Shown here piece after piece: positions 29,810-39,447 of a DNA stretch of 64,000 nucleotides. The position numbers and the translations under genes were made by a program. Below the pieces are notes generated by a model, which was not told the origin of the DNA, made no database searches, and worked only from the letters and a program-made list of their open reading frames with translations. Each line of letters begins with the position of its first letter. The stretch's first letter is position 1. The stretch comes from Thiomicrospira sp. WB1. GTDB taxonomy: Bacteria > Pseudomonadota > Gammaproteobacteria > Thiomicrospirales > Thiomicrospiraceae. The stretch lies in contig NZ_LQBN01000002.1 of assembly GCF_001507535.1 (NCBI RefSeq), positions 186,001-250,000 on the forward strand, written 5' to 3'.

Positions 29810-29870
29810 AAGAAAGTGGTCTGTCGGCGTGGGCTTTGATAGGATTAAAGAAATAAAAGGAGCCACACTC

Positions 29871-30923
29871 ATGCGATACAATTTTCTGGGACACACCAAT
29901 ATTGAGGTCAGCGAAATCTGTCTGGGGACCATGACCTGGGGCGAACAGAATACTCAGGCAGAGGCGTTTGAGCAGATGGATTATGCGCTGGCTCAGGGCG
30001 TCAACTTCTGGGACACGGCGGAACTTTATCCGGTGCCACCCAAGGCAGAAACTTACACCCGCACTGAAACCATCATCGGCAACTGGTTTGCTCAAAACGG
30101 ACGGCGGGAAGAGGTCATACTCGCGACCAAAATGGCGGGGCCGGGTGAGTTCGTGTCGCACATCCGAGAGGGGCGCAGCCGGTACACTACGGCGCAGATT
30201 GAGCAGGCATTGAATGCCTCGCTGCAACGCCTGCAGACCGATTACGTGGATTTGTATCAGTTGCATTGGCCTGAGCGCCCCACCAATTTTTTCGGTCAGC
30301 TGGGGTATGAACCCCCGACGCTGAATGAAAAACCCGACGATCTGACCCTGTTCAGTGAGACACTGGAAGCGTTGAGCTGTCAGGTCAAAGCAGGCAAAAT
30401 TCGCACCATCGGGCTGTCAAATGAGACCGCCTGGGGCACGATGAAGATGTTGCAGATTGCTCGGGAAATGGGGCTGGAGAAAATCGTGTCGGTTCAGAAC
30501 CCCTACAATCTCCTCAACCGCAGTTATGAAGTCGGTTTGGCGGAGATCACTCAGGAAGAGCAGGTGGGCTTGCTGGCGTATTCACCGCTGGCCTTTGGGG
30601 TGTTGACTGGAAAATACCTGAATGATGCCCGACCTGAAAATGCCCGCATCACGCTTTTTCCACGATTTGACCGTTATCTGAATGAGCAGGCCACGCTGGC
30701 GACGCAGGCTTACGCCCAATTGGCCAGGGAAAATGATTTGTCGCTGGCACAAATGGCATTGAGTTACATTAATTCTCGTCCGTTTGTGACCGCCAATATC
30801 ATTGGTGCCACCACCATGACCCAGCTGAAAGAAAACATTGCCAGCGTTGATGTGGCGCTGAGTGATGAGGTTCTGGCTGGGATCGAAGCGATTCATCAGC
30901 GCTACACTTATCCCAGTCCTTAA
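29871..30923 (+). CDS. tas: Aldo/keto reductase, Tas-like
   Basis: NADPH-dependent oxidoreductase of the aldo/keto reductase superfamily, 350 residues, very like E. coli Tas (346): SEICLGTMTWGEQNTQAEAFEQMDYALAQGVNFWDTAELYPVPP, LQTDYVDLYQLHWPERPTNFFGQLGYE, IRTIGLSNETAWGTMKMLQ and the end IEAIHQRYTYPSP. The catalytic Asp and Tyr (WDTAELYPVP), Lys (ATKMAGPG) and His (QLHWPERP) are in place. The true substrate is unknown. The ATG at 29871 follows AAAGGAG at 29856-29862; the frame is open upstream but that part has no family character. Confidence 0.92.
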   Translation: MRYNFLGHTNIEVSEICLGTMTWGEQNTQAEAFEQMDYALAQGVNFWDTAELYPVPPKAETYTRTETIIGNWFAQNGRREEVILATKMAGPGEFVSHIREGRSRYTTAQIEQALNASLQRLQTDYVDLYQLHWPERPTNFFGQLGYEPPTLNEKPDDLTLFSETLEALSCQVKAGKIRTIGLSNETAWGTMKMLQIAREMGLEKIVSVQNPYNLLNRSYEVGLAEITQEEQVGLLAYSPLAFGVLTGKYLNDARPENARITLFPRFDRYLNEQATLATQAYAQLARENDLSLAQMALSYINSRPFVTANIIGATTMTQLKENIASVDVALSDEVLAGIEAIHQRYTYPSP

Positions 30924-30976
30924 ATGATATACAACGCGGTACAACGGAAAACCGGCTAAAAGCCAGTGCGATTTGT

Positions 30977-32506
30977 TTAGGGCTCAAGGATTTTGTGTCC
31001 CTGTAAAAAGGGCACAAAGCGTTGCACAAAGGCATCAGCGGCTTCCAGTGCGGCCACCTGGTCGGTGGCTTCGCGAAGGCTTTGCCCTTCGAGCGATTCA
31101 CTCAGTGCTTGCGCCAGCTCACTGGCATCGCGCACGCCTGCCTGCCAGGCTCTGATCAATGCTTTTTCCTGTATGGATACTTGAATCCCACCCCCGGTGA
31201 CGGGGCTGACTAGATGCAACAATCCAGTTTTGTCTCCATGTGTGCTCAGTAGGTGACGGTTCAGGGCATCGCAGGCGGCTTGTGCCTGGGTCTGGCTGGC
31301 ATCAGGCTGGGCACTGTGCCATTCGCCGCGATGCGCAAAAATAAACGCGGCTTGGACCAGCGTCATCAAATCCATGCCTTCAATGTGTTGCAGGTTATCC
31401 AGCATTTCCCCGAGTGAATGGGGCTGATAGTCGCTCATGAAATCCAGAATGGGGTCGTAAATGCCCGGGCTGAGATCCATCACGCCCAATGCGCCTTCGA
31501 CCACCAGCGAGATGCGGCCTCGAGGCTTGGTCAGGATCACTGGCTCCTGTTTGAACGCTTCGGCCATTTGCCGGTTGCTCAGAGGCTGAGCGCCTTTGTG
31601 CCAGTAGTCTTTGCGAAAGGCTTTGTCCACGCAGAAGTCCCGTGCGGTCTCACGCAGCGCCGTATCGGGAATGGATTCCAGAAATGCATTCTGTGCGTCG
31701 CTCAAATTCAGTGGATCAATCAGGTCCAGATAATGCGCACTGCTGGCAAAACGCAGTTTGGCCGGTGCAAGTGCTTCTGCCAGATCCGCAAAGTCCATGG
31801 GGGCCCAGTCGCGATTGAAGTATTCGTGGGCCAGGTAATGCGGGTCCTGGTTCAACAGTTCCTGAAGCTTGTTGGCTGCAGCGGGGTGGGAGCGCGCGTG
31901 AGCCGGGGCAGTGTCAAACAGTCCCTGAGCGAAGCTCAAAGCGTTGCGAATGTTCTGGGCGCTGCCAGCGCCGGGCGATCCCATACGGTCCACATGCTGG
32001 GTCAGCAGTTTGCGAAAAGGCATCATCTGCGCCCAGCCGACCTGGGTGTTATAGCTTAGATACACCACACCACCGACTTTGAGGTGACGTCGTATGAATT
32101 CCACCAGAATGGCGCGGTTTTGGTCGGACACCCAGGTCCAGACCCCATGCAAGGCAATGAAGTCAAACTGGGGCAGGTCGTCACGTTCCAGAAACGTGGC
32201 AAAATCATCGTCAAAAAAATGGGCCTCGGTTTGCGAAGCCGCCACCAGGCTTTGGGCAAACCCGGCCTGCTCGGGCAGAAAGTCGGTGCCCCACCAGTTG
32301 ACCGGCGTGGCGGTGGCATGCATGGCGCAACTCAACCCTTGTCCGAATCCCAATTCACAGGCATGCGTCTCGGCATTGAGGTCAGGCGGGGTCAGCCCCG
32401 CATTGTAAAACGCCAGACGCATGGATAAGGGGTTGAGTTCTTTAAAATAACCGTAGGTGTAGCCAATGTCGGAGGTGTAGCCTTCGGTCCAGTCGGTGTG
32501 TTTCAT
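30977..32506 (-). CDS. Class I SAM-dependent methyltransferase with regulatory domain
   Basis: 509-residue protein. The N-terminal half is a Rossmann-type methyltransferase: motif I ACELGFGQGLSCAMHA near residues 48-63, WGTDFLPEQAGFAQ, FDFIALHGVWTWVSDQNR, and VGGVVYLSYNTQVGW. A methyltransferase regulatory domain follows (FDTAPAHARSHPAAANKL..YLAHEYFNRDWAPMDFADLAEAL) and a C-terminal winged-helix-like region. Members often sit in cell-surface or carbohydrate clusters; the substrate here is unknown. The ATG at 32506 (MKHTDWTEGYTSDIGYTYGYF) is the family start; no strong ribosome binding site precedes it. The upstream 225-base gap holds no other gene that I see. Confidence 0.85.
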   Translation of the reverse strand: MKHTDWTEGYTSDIGYTYGYFKELNPLSMRLAFYNAGLTPPDLNAETHACELGFGQGLSCAMHATATPVNWWGTDFLPEQAGFAQSLVAASQTEAHFFDDDFATFLERDDLPQFDFIALHGVWTWVSDQNRAILVEFIRRHLKVGGVVYLSYNTQVGWAQMMPFRKLLTQHVDRMGSPGAGSAQNIRNALSFAQGLFDTAPAHARSHPAAANKLQELLNQDPHYLAHEYFNRDWAPMDFADLAEALAPAKLRFASSAHYLDLIDPLNLSDAQNAFLESIPDTALRETARDFCVDKAFRKDYWHKGAQPLSNRQMAEAFKQEPVILTKPRGRISLVVEGALGVMDLSPGIYDPILDFMSDYQPHSLGEMLDNLQHIEGMDLMTLVQAAFIFAHRGEWHSAQPDASQTQAQAACDALNRHLLSTHGDKTGLLHLVSPVTGGGIQVSIQEKALIRAWQAGVRDASELAQALSESLEGQSLREATDQVAALEAADAFVQRFVPFLQGHKILEP

Positions 32507-32731
32507 AGCTGACTCATCGGTTTGAAAATATTGATGGTTGAGGCGGATGACCGTGCGTGAAAACGCTGGATAGTTTAACCAAAATTTGACTGATCTGCTG
32601 AGACCACCGTGAAATTTTAAATTTGATGTCAAAGCTTGTGAATAATTTGATCTGGCTCACCTTGTTTTGAACGCATGAGTGGTAAAATGAAACCCTTAAA
32701 CCAGCCTTCTGTGCCTGATAACGATTGAGAC

Positions 32732-35700
32732 GTGTTTGTGCCCACTCATTTAAAGCATTACAAACAGACCGAAACATCGGAGTTGTTTTTGGGACCCTGC
32801 TCCCAGACAGATTCGGAGCAAACCTGTCTATATAAAAAAACACGAATCGCTTGGTCTCGAAGTGGGACGCATGATCCGATACAAGCGGAGTACCAGCTTC
32901 TCAAACAACTTAATCACCCGTTATTCATCCAGCCGGAGGGTGTGACCGCCATTCAGGGAGAAGCCTACCTGGTGTATCCTTTTTTTGACGGGAAACCCTT
33001 ATCGGATTGGATCGGTCCGCCCATGGATCTGGCGGATTTTTGGCCCCTGGCCTGCGCTCTGGTCGAAGGGTTGATGGCACTCGAAACACTGGATTGGGTG
33101 CATGGTCAGTTAACACCAGATCATCTGTTGTATGATTCGAGAAAAAAGCAGCTTAAACTATTGGGATTGGGGCACAGCGTTCGCCAAACCACTCAACCTT
33201 CTCCCGTTTCCACCCTGGCAGAAAATGTGGCGTTTCTCGCGCCCGAAGCCAGTGGTCAGTTAACCACAGCAGTGTCCAGTGCCAGTGATCGATACAGCCT
33301 GGGGGTCTGGCTGTATGCGCTGTTAACTGGCCAGCCGCCTTTTCTCGATCAATCCGCTGAATCACTGTGGCATCAGCATGTCACACGACCTGTGCCCGAG
33401 GCGCACACCGTGCGATCTGCGATTCCTGTGGGCCTCAGTCGGTTGCTTAGCAAGCTCCTACAAAAAGACCCGGTGGATCGATATGCCTCGGCTCGGTTGG
33501 TTTTAAGAGATTTGCGGCAATTGTCACACTGGCATCAAACCGGTGAAGTGAATCGCCTCGCCATGTTTTACCCGGATGAAGGGCTGTCTGATCCTTTGCG
33601 TCCTTCGTCGTCAGGGCGTGCCATGACTGACACAGTCGACCGTTCGGCGCAAGAAGCGCAAATCATACGGTTTTTAAAAGAAACAGACCGATCTGAAAGC
33701 GAGGTGCCTCCTTGCCAGCTATTGCGCCTACACGGGGCTTCAGGTGTGGGAAAAAGTTCCATGTTGGCACAGACGCTGACCCAATCGGGCGTTGGCCACA
33801 GCGATGCGTTTGTCCTGACGTTGAAGTGCGACCAGTACGATGAGCAATCCGTGTTTGAAGGGCTTTATCAGGGACTGAATCACTGGGTCCGTCGTCTGGA
33901 AGGGCTGCCGGATGCGTTGTTTGATACCTGGAAAGCCCGCTTGGCCGATCATTTTCAGGCACATGCTTCGCTGATGGTCAGTTTGTTGCCGGATTTAACC
34001 CTGGTCTGGCCGGATTTGTCCGCAGTGCCGATGCCAGGCGAGAGCGGTCTGGGGCAGGCACCCAGTCAGGCCATGCGTGAAAGCGAGACGGTCATGCATT
34101 TGATGTCGCGTTTTGTCGACCAATTTGCCGACCCTGACAAACCTGTGATATTGGTTCTGGATGATGTGCAGTGGGCGCATGCCCGATTCTTCGACTGGCT
34201 TTCCCGATTAATAATTGAGGTCAAGGGACTCAAACTGATCATGGCCTATCGCGACAATGAAGTTGGGCCCGATCACCCCGCGACTCATTTTTGGGACAAG
34301 GCACAGCGCAGTGGTTGCTCACTGGAAAACGTAGCTCTGGGTAATTTGAGTGAGCAGGCATTACAGCATTGGGTGGCTCAGCGTTTGCCGGAATGGGGGG
34401 CGTCTAGTCGGGAGGAGCTGGCGCAGATACTGCATGCGAAAACCCTGTCCAACCCGTTCTTTCTGGGGCAGTTATTTCAGGTTTGGCAAACGACGTGTGC
34501 GCTCACGGGAACGGAAGATGATGCCGCTCAACAAAACGCGATGGGTCAGCTGAAAAAATTGTCTGTGGCTGACAACGTCGTCGAATTCCTGGTAGAGCGT
34601 TTCCAGCATTTTTCCGTGGCGGCACAGCGCTTTCTGGCGATTGCTGCCTGCGCAAGCCGCCAAAATTGTTTTTCATTCGCATTGGTGGCGTCGGTGTACG
34701 ATGAGGCCATGCCCGTTGAAAGCGTTTTGGAGCCTTTGATTGATGAGGGATGGGTTTGGCCGCTTGAGTCTTCTGCCCAGGATGATTGCGGGATGCATTA
34801 TCAATTTGCACACGACCGAATTGTTCAGGCCGTGCTGTCGGTTTGGGCGTCCGATGTGCTGGCGCAATGGCATTGGCGGTTGGGAATGAACTTTGCCAAG
34901 ACGGTCGGGCTCGACGCACCGCAAGAGGCTCAGGCTGATGCTGCCTCCCTTTTGCAGGTGTCCAGCGCCACGGGCGAACAGCTTTTTACGCTTTTGCATC
35001 ATTTAAATGCCTGTGTGCCGTTCTTGGGACAATGGGCAACGGGGTCGCAACAGAAGTGGTTGTTTCAATTACAACTCGATGCCAGTCAGAGCGCGCGCGA
35101 ACGCGGTGAATTTGAGCGCGCTTATGAATACGCTGTCTATGCGAGTGCGGTGATTCAATTGGATTGGGCTTTGTCGGATCATATTCGCCTTGCCCGAACC
35201 CGCGCTGAATGCGCGCATTTTACGCAACGCTATGAAGAAGCCGAAGGGTTTTACCGAGAAGCCCTGGCTCAAATGGAGGATGCGTTCAGTAAAGCGGAGG
35301 TGTGTGAATGGCTGGTCAAACTCTATACCGATCAATCTCGTTTTCAGGACGCCTATGAAACCGGTCTGATCGGTGCGCAATGGTTGGGTGTGACCTTGCC
35401 AGGTGCGTTTTCTCCGGCGGCTTTTGTGTCTCAGTGGTCGGCTTTGCGCCGTGCTTTGCGACCGCACACAATGGAGGCTTTGTTGCATTACCGCCCAGCC
35501 ACGGAAAACCGGGATCGTTTGCGCATCCGTTTGCTTTCGGCCATGTTGAAAGTGGCGTATCAATTAAATCCCAAGCTTTGTGTGCTCCTGTCCATGCGCC
35601 TGCTTCGCCTGGCCTTGCACCAAGGGTTTACGCGGGAGGTGGTCATCGGCTTCATTGTCTATGGCGTGATTTTTCAGGGGGCGATTCGTCAGCGTACCGA

Positions 35701-37819
35701 GCAGGGCTATGAGTACGGTCAGCTGGCGTTGGCTTTGTTGAAGCGCTTCGACGATCAGACGCTTGAAGCGGAAGTGCGTTTTGTGTTCGGCTATTTTGTG
35801 CAATCCTGGCGTGAGCCGGCGTTTCAAACGGAACAGAACTGGTGGCAGGCCTATCAGGTTGGGTTGAGCACCGGGGATGTGTTTCATACTGCCTGTGCGG
35901 CCGCCGCAATGGTGCAAAGTCAGTGGATGCGAGGGGTGGCCTTTTCCCAGTTGCATCAGTCTCTGGACCAGTTTGAACCGGTTTTGCAACGGTTGGGAAC
36001 CATCGAGCCTTTGCGTGCCTTGCAGAGCATACGCCAGGCGATGAAAAATTTAACCGGCCAGACCTTTTCGGCGGATACCTTTGCCAGCGATGGGTTCGAA
36101 CCGACGGCGTTTGAATCGGCACTGCCTCAGTTCGGCTCACCCCATTTTGCGCTCTATTATTATGTGAATCAAATGGCTGCCTATGTTCATCAGGGGGCCT
36201 GGGACGCTGCGAAACAGGCGTCTATACGGGCGCTTGATTATCTGGACGCTTCACAAGGCATGTTGCACTGGGCTGAATGGCATTTTTACCAAGCAATCAT
36301 AGAAGGACAGCAGGGAGCGTCAACCGGTGTGAAGCGCTGGCAAGCTCGCCTAAGAGTCCGGCGACTTCAACGTCGTTTTCATCATTGGGCGGACGCCGTG
36401 CCGGAGAATTTTTTAGCCAGAGCCCGCCTGATAGATGGGGTGGCGGCGCAAATGGTCGGCCAGACCATGCAGGCCTTCCAGGCCTATGAGGCCAGTTTTG
36501 AATTAGCGGCGTCCTACGGCCAGTTATCCATCCAAACTCTGGCGGCTCAAATGCTGGAGAATTTGAGCCGCCAACACCACCTCGTGAGCATGCATGAATA
36601 TTACCAGACCTGTCTTCACCGCAGTCGATCGTTATGGTTAGGACAGTCGGAGGCAAAGTCTGATAAAACCCCGCAGCTTTCCGATGCCGACTTTTTATTG
36701 GCTTTCTCTCGGGACTTGACTCAGACCAAGCAGGTCACGCGGTTGCTTGACATCATGCTGGGCAACTTGATTCAAGCCAGTGGTGCGCGACAGGGCGCGC
36801 TTTTACTGCCCGACAGACAAGGTTGGCGTGTGGCGGCACACGCCCAGCCGAATGAAGATCGTCCGAACGCGCGTGAGATGACAACGTTTCCCGACATCCC
36901 ATTGCAGGAGGCGGTGTTTGTGAATGAAGCGCTGGTCCAGACCGTGATTCGTCGTCAGGAGCCGGTGATTGTTGCGGATGCCCAGACAAACCCCGTGTTT
37001 GGCGGTGACGCCAACATTCGAGCACGCCATGCGCGGGCGATGCTGGGTTGGCCTTTGCATTTACATGATCGTCTGATTGCCGTGATTTATTTGGAAAACG
37101 ATCTGTTGCCCGCTGTGTTTGGACAACCCCAGAGGGCGTTGATTGAGCAACTCAGTGGGCATATGGCGATTGCGCTGGACAATGCCATGCTTTATGCGCG
37201 AATGGAAAAACAGATCGATGAGCGAACGCGGGAAGCGGAACAAAAGAGCACGCAACTGGCCAAAGCGATTTCGGAGTTGGACCGGCTGACGGTCACCGAC
37301 CCATTGACGGGGTTGTACAACCGGCGACCTCTTGCGGGAACCTGGCAGGCCTGGTTAAAAAGTCGATCAAGTCGTGCCTGCGGTGTCGTGATGGTGGACA
37401 TCGATTGGTTTAAGGCTTACAACGACACCTATGGGCATCAGCAGGGCGATGCCTGTTTGCGCCAGGTGGCAGACATTCTTGCGTGTTCGGTCGGGCAGTC
37501 AGAGACTGAAACCGGTCTGCCCGATGGGGTTGGATTGGTTGCGAGAATGGGGGGAGAAGAATTTGTGGTGCTTTTTAAAGAGACCGAGGTGGACGCGCTG
37601 GAACAATGGGCGCAACGCCTTCAGCAAACGCTCGCACATACAAAATTAACTCATTCGGCGTCGCGGTTTGGTCAGGTGACGATCAGTTTGGGGGGCGTGA
37701 TCACGGCGCAATCAGATGTCTGGGAAGCCTTGTCGGAGGCGGATAAGCGGCTTTATCAAGCCAAAAGTCAGGGCCGTAATCGCTTTATTATGGGCCTGTC
37801 GCCTGATAGGGCTGAATGA
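32732..37819 (+). CDS. Pseudokinase-AAA ATPase-GAF-diguanylate cyclase
   Basis: A 1695-residue signalling protein. Residues about 20-275 form a Ser/Thr kinase fold in which the catalytic loop reads HGQLTPDHLL in place of HRDxKxxN (near 123) and DFG reads GLG (near 144), so it should be inactive. An AAA/STAND ATPase follows with Walker A GASGVGKSS (near 336-344) and Walker B VILVLDDVQWAH (near 471). A long helical, TPR-like region spans 700-1320. A GAF domain is at about 1330-1480, a short coiled coil, then a GGDEF domain: DPLTGLYNRRPLA, VDIDWFKAYNDTYGHQQGD, and the active site MGGEEFVVLF near 1605. The cyclase looks active and lacks an RxxD inhibitory site directly before GGEEF. No signal peptide or membrane segment is evident. 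Start is GTG 32732, or the GTG two codons later. Confidence 0.88.
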   Translation: MFVPTHLKHYKQTETSELFLGPCSQTDSEQTCLYKKTRIAWSRSGTHDPIQAEYQLLKQLNHPLFIQPEGVTAIQGEAYLVYPFFDGKPLSDWIGPPMDLADFWPLACALVEGLMALETLDWVHGQLTPDHLLYDSRKKQLKLLGLGHSVRQTTQPSPVSTLAENVAFLAPEASGQLTTAVSSASDRYSLGVWLYALLTGQPPFLDQSAESLWHQHVTRPVPEAHTVRSAIPVGLSRLLSKLLQKDPVDRYASARLVLRDLRQLSHWHQTGEVNRLAMFYPDEGLSDPLRPSSSGRAMTDTVDRSAQEAQIIRFLKETDRSESEVPPCQLLRLHGASGVGKSSMLAQTLTQSGVGHSDAFVLTLKCDQYDEQSVFEGLYQGLNHWVRRLEGLPDALFDTWKARLADHFQAHASLMVSLLPDLTLVWPDLSAVPMPGESGLGQAPSQAMRESETVMHLMSRFVDQFADPDKPVILVLDDVQWAHARFFDWLSRLIIEVKGLKLIMAYRDNEVGPDHPATHFWDKAQRSGCSLENVALGNLSEQALQHWVAQRLPEWGASSREELAQILHAKTLSNPFFLGQLFQVWQTTCALTGTEDDAAQQNAMGQLKKLSVADNVVEFLVERFQHFSVAAQRFLAIAACASRQNCFSFALVASVYDEAMPVESVLEPLIDEGWVWPLESSAQDDCGMHYQFAHDRIVQAVLSVWASDVLAQWHWRLGMNFAKTVGLDAPQEAQADAASLLQVSSATGEQLFTLLHHLNACVPFLGQWATGSQQKWLFQLQLDASQSARERGEFERAYEYAVYASAVIQLDWALSDHIRLARTRAECAHFTQRYEEAEGFYREALAQMEDAFSKAEVCEWLVKLYTDQSRFQDAYETGLIGAQWLGVTLPGAFSPAAFVSQWSALRRALRPHTMEALLHYRPATENRDRLRIRLLSAMLKVAYQLNPKLCVLLSMRLLRLALHQGFTREVVIGFIVYGVIFQGAIRQRTEQGYEYGQLALALLKRFDDQTLEAEVRFVFGYFVQSWREPAFQTEQNWWQAYQVGLSTGDVFHTACAAAAMVQSQWMRGVAFSQLHQSLDQFEPVLQRLGTIEPLRALQSIRQAMKNLTGQTFSADTFASDGFEPTAFESALPQFGSPHFALYYYVNQMAAYVHQGAWDAAKQASIRALDYLDASQGMLHWAEWHFYQAIIEGQQGASTGVKRWQARLRVRRLQRRFHHWADAVPENFLARARLIDGVAAQMVGQTMQAFQAYEASFELAASYGQLSIQTLAAQMLENLSRQHHLVSMHEYYQTCLHRSRSLWLGQSEAKSDKTPQLSDADFLLAFSRDLTQTKQVTRLLDIMLGNLIQASGARQGALLLPDRQGWRVAAHAQPNEDRPNAREMTTFPDIPLQEAVFVNEALVQTVIRRQEPVIVADAQTNPVFGGDANIRARHARAMLGWPLHLHDRLIAVIYLENDLLPAVFGQPQRALIEQLSGHMAIALDNAMLYARMEKQIDERTREAEQKSTQLAKAISELDRLTVTDPLTGLYNRRPLAGTWQAWLKSRSSRACGVVMVDIDWFKAYNDTYGHQQGDACLRQVADILACSVGQSETETGLPDGVGLVARMGGEEFVVLFKETEVDALEQWAQRLQQTLAHTKLTHSASRFGQVTISLGGVITAQSDVWEALSEADKRLYQAKSQGRNRFIMGLSPDRAE

Positions 37820-38240
37820 ATTCATTCGGAATGGGTTTGGGGCGGTGGGTTAGCCGATCAATGCACACATAGACGGTGGTGGCGGTAAACACGGTTTGGT
37901 CGTCGCGGGTGCGCACAAAAGCAAAATGGCGTTGACGTCGGCAGGCTCCGAGTTGTTGCCCCAGCCAGGTTTTCAGAATCAATGAATTGTTTGGCAGGCA
38001 TTCTTTGTGAAAACGCATGGTGTGCTCGTGCACAATCAGGATGCGATTGCAGGCGTTTTGTGTGGCTTCGTTGATGCCGACCGCATTGGCATGGGCCCAA
38101 GCCAGGGTTTCCATCCAGGTTAGGTATTGTTTGTTGTTGACATGCCCCAGAAAATCCAGCTCATCACGCTTCACCTGATGGGGCTGGGAAAAGAAGGCGT
38201 TGCGCGGCAGAGAGTTTGGCGGTTGGGTTGGGTGTGGCAT
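37788..38240 (-). CDS. Acyl-CoA thioesterase (4HBT hot-dog fold)
   Basis: 150-residue hot-dog thioesterase: VKRDELDFLGHVNNKQYLTWMETLAWAHANAVG has the family Asp/His-Val-Asn-Asn active-site region, and VHEHTMRFHKECLPNNSLILKTWLG and TATTVYVCIDRLTHRPKPIPNEF complete the fold. Its acyl-CoA substrate is unknown. GGGAG precedes the ATG. Its 3' end overlaps the 3' end of the convergent GGDEF gene by 32 bases. Confidence 0.88.
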   Translation of the reverse strand: MPHPTQPPNSLPRNAFFSQPHQVKRDELDFLGHVNNKQYLTWMETLAWAHANAVGINEATQNACNRILIVHEHTMRFHKECLPNNSLILKTWLGQQLGACRRQRHFAFVRTRDDQTVFTATTVYVCIDRLTHRPKPIPNEFIQPYQATGP

Positions 38241-38306
38241 TTTGTGATCTCCCTGCGCGGTTTTTGCTAAAATGACGCCATTTTACAGAATTGATTGGAT
38301 GGACGT

Positions 38307-39431
38307 ATGGCAGGAAACAGCCTGGGTCAGAATTTTCGAGTGACCACGTTTGGGGAAAGTCACGGTCCCGCTTTGGGATGCATTGTGGATGGGTGCCCGC
38401 CGGGCCTGGCGTTGGACGCTGGCGATATTCAGGTTGAACTGGACCGGCGCAAGCCCGGTCAGATCAAGCACGCCACTGCCCGTCGCGAAGCGGATGAGGT
38501 GGAGATTCTGTCCGGGGTGTTTGAAGGCAAAACCACCGGTACGCCCATCGGGTTGTTGATTCGTAATACCGATCAGCGCTCCAAGGATTATTCCAAGGTG
38601 GCCGAAACCTTCCGTCCGGCCCATGCCGACTATACCTACACTCAGAAATATGGCCTGCGTGATTATCGCGGCGGCGGGCGTTCATCCGCCCGCGAGACCG
38701 CCATGCGTGTGGCCGCTGGCGCGATTGCCAAAAAATACCTCAATCAACGCCTGGGCATCGAAATCAAGGGGCATCTTTCTCAACTGGGGCCGATTGAAAT
38801 CGAAGACGCCGTCTGGCCGTTTGACAATGACAACGCGTATTTTTGTCCGAACGGTGCAAAAATGGATGAGATTGCGTCTTACATGGACGATCTGATGAAA
38901 CAGAAAGACTCTGTGGGTGCGAAAGTCACGGTGATTGCCCATCGCGTGCCGGTGGGGCTGGGAGAACCGGTGTTTGATCGTCTCGATGCCGATCTGGCCC
39001 ATGCCCTGATGAGCATCAATGCGGTCAAGGGTGTGGAAATCGGTGACGGGTTTGAGGTGGCGGCCCAAAAAGGCACGCAACATCGGGACGAATTAACACC
39101 GCAAGGGTTTGTGTCCAATCATGCCGGCGGCATTGTCGGCGGTCTGGCCACCGGGCAGGACATCGTTGCCCGCATCGCCCTCAAACCGACCTCCAGTATC
39201 ATGACGCCCGGACGCAGTGTGAACACAAACAATGAAGCGATTGAAATGGTCACCAAAGGCCGTCATGATCCCTGTGTGGGATTGCGGGCCACACCGATCG
39301 CCGAAGCTCAGATGGCGATTGTGATTCTGGATCATTATCTGCGCCACCGTGCTCAGAATGCCGACGTGGTCCCACCGATGCCCGATCTGGCGCTCATGGA
39401 TGATGATGCAAGCGATCCCTCACAGCCATAA
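38307..39431 (+). CDS. aroC: Chorismate synthase
   Basis: Last enzyme of the shikimate pathway: converts 5-enolpyruvylshikimate 3-phosphate to chorismate using reduced FMN. 374 residues (E. coli 361). Signatures: [78 protein letters not shown] and [22 protein letters not shown]. The ATG at 38307 gives the standard start [16 protein letters not shown] near 38269 may be its -10 element. Confidence 0.97.
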   Translation: MAGNSLGQNFRVTTFGESHGPALGCIVDGCPPGLALDAGDIQVELDRRKPGQIKHATARREADEVEILSGVFEGKTTGTPIGLLIRNTDQRSKDYSKVAETFRPAHADYTYTQKYGLRDYRGGGRSSARETAMRVAAGAIAKKYLNQRLGIEIKGHLSQLGPIEIEDAVWPFDNDNAYFCPNGAKMDEIASYMDDLMKQKDSVGAKVTVIAHRVPVGLGEPVFDRLDADLAHALMSINAVKGVEIGDGFEVAAQKGTQHRDELTPQGFVSNHAGGIVGGLATGQDIVARIALKPTSSIMTPGRSVNTNNEAIEMVTKGRHDPCVGLRATPIAEAQMAIVILDHYLRHRAQNADVVPPMPDLALMDDDASDPSQP

Positions 39432-39447
39432 GCTCGAATGAGGTAGC

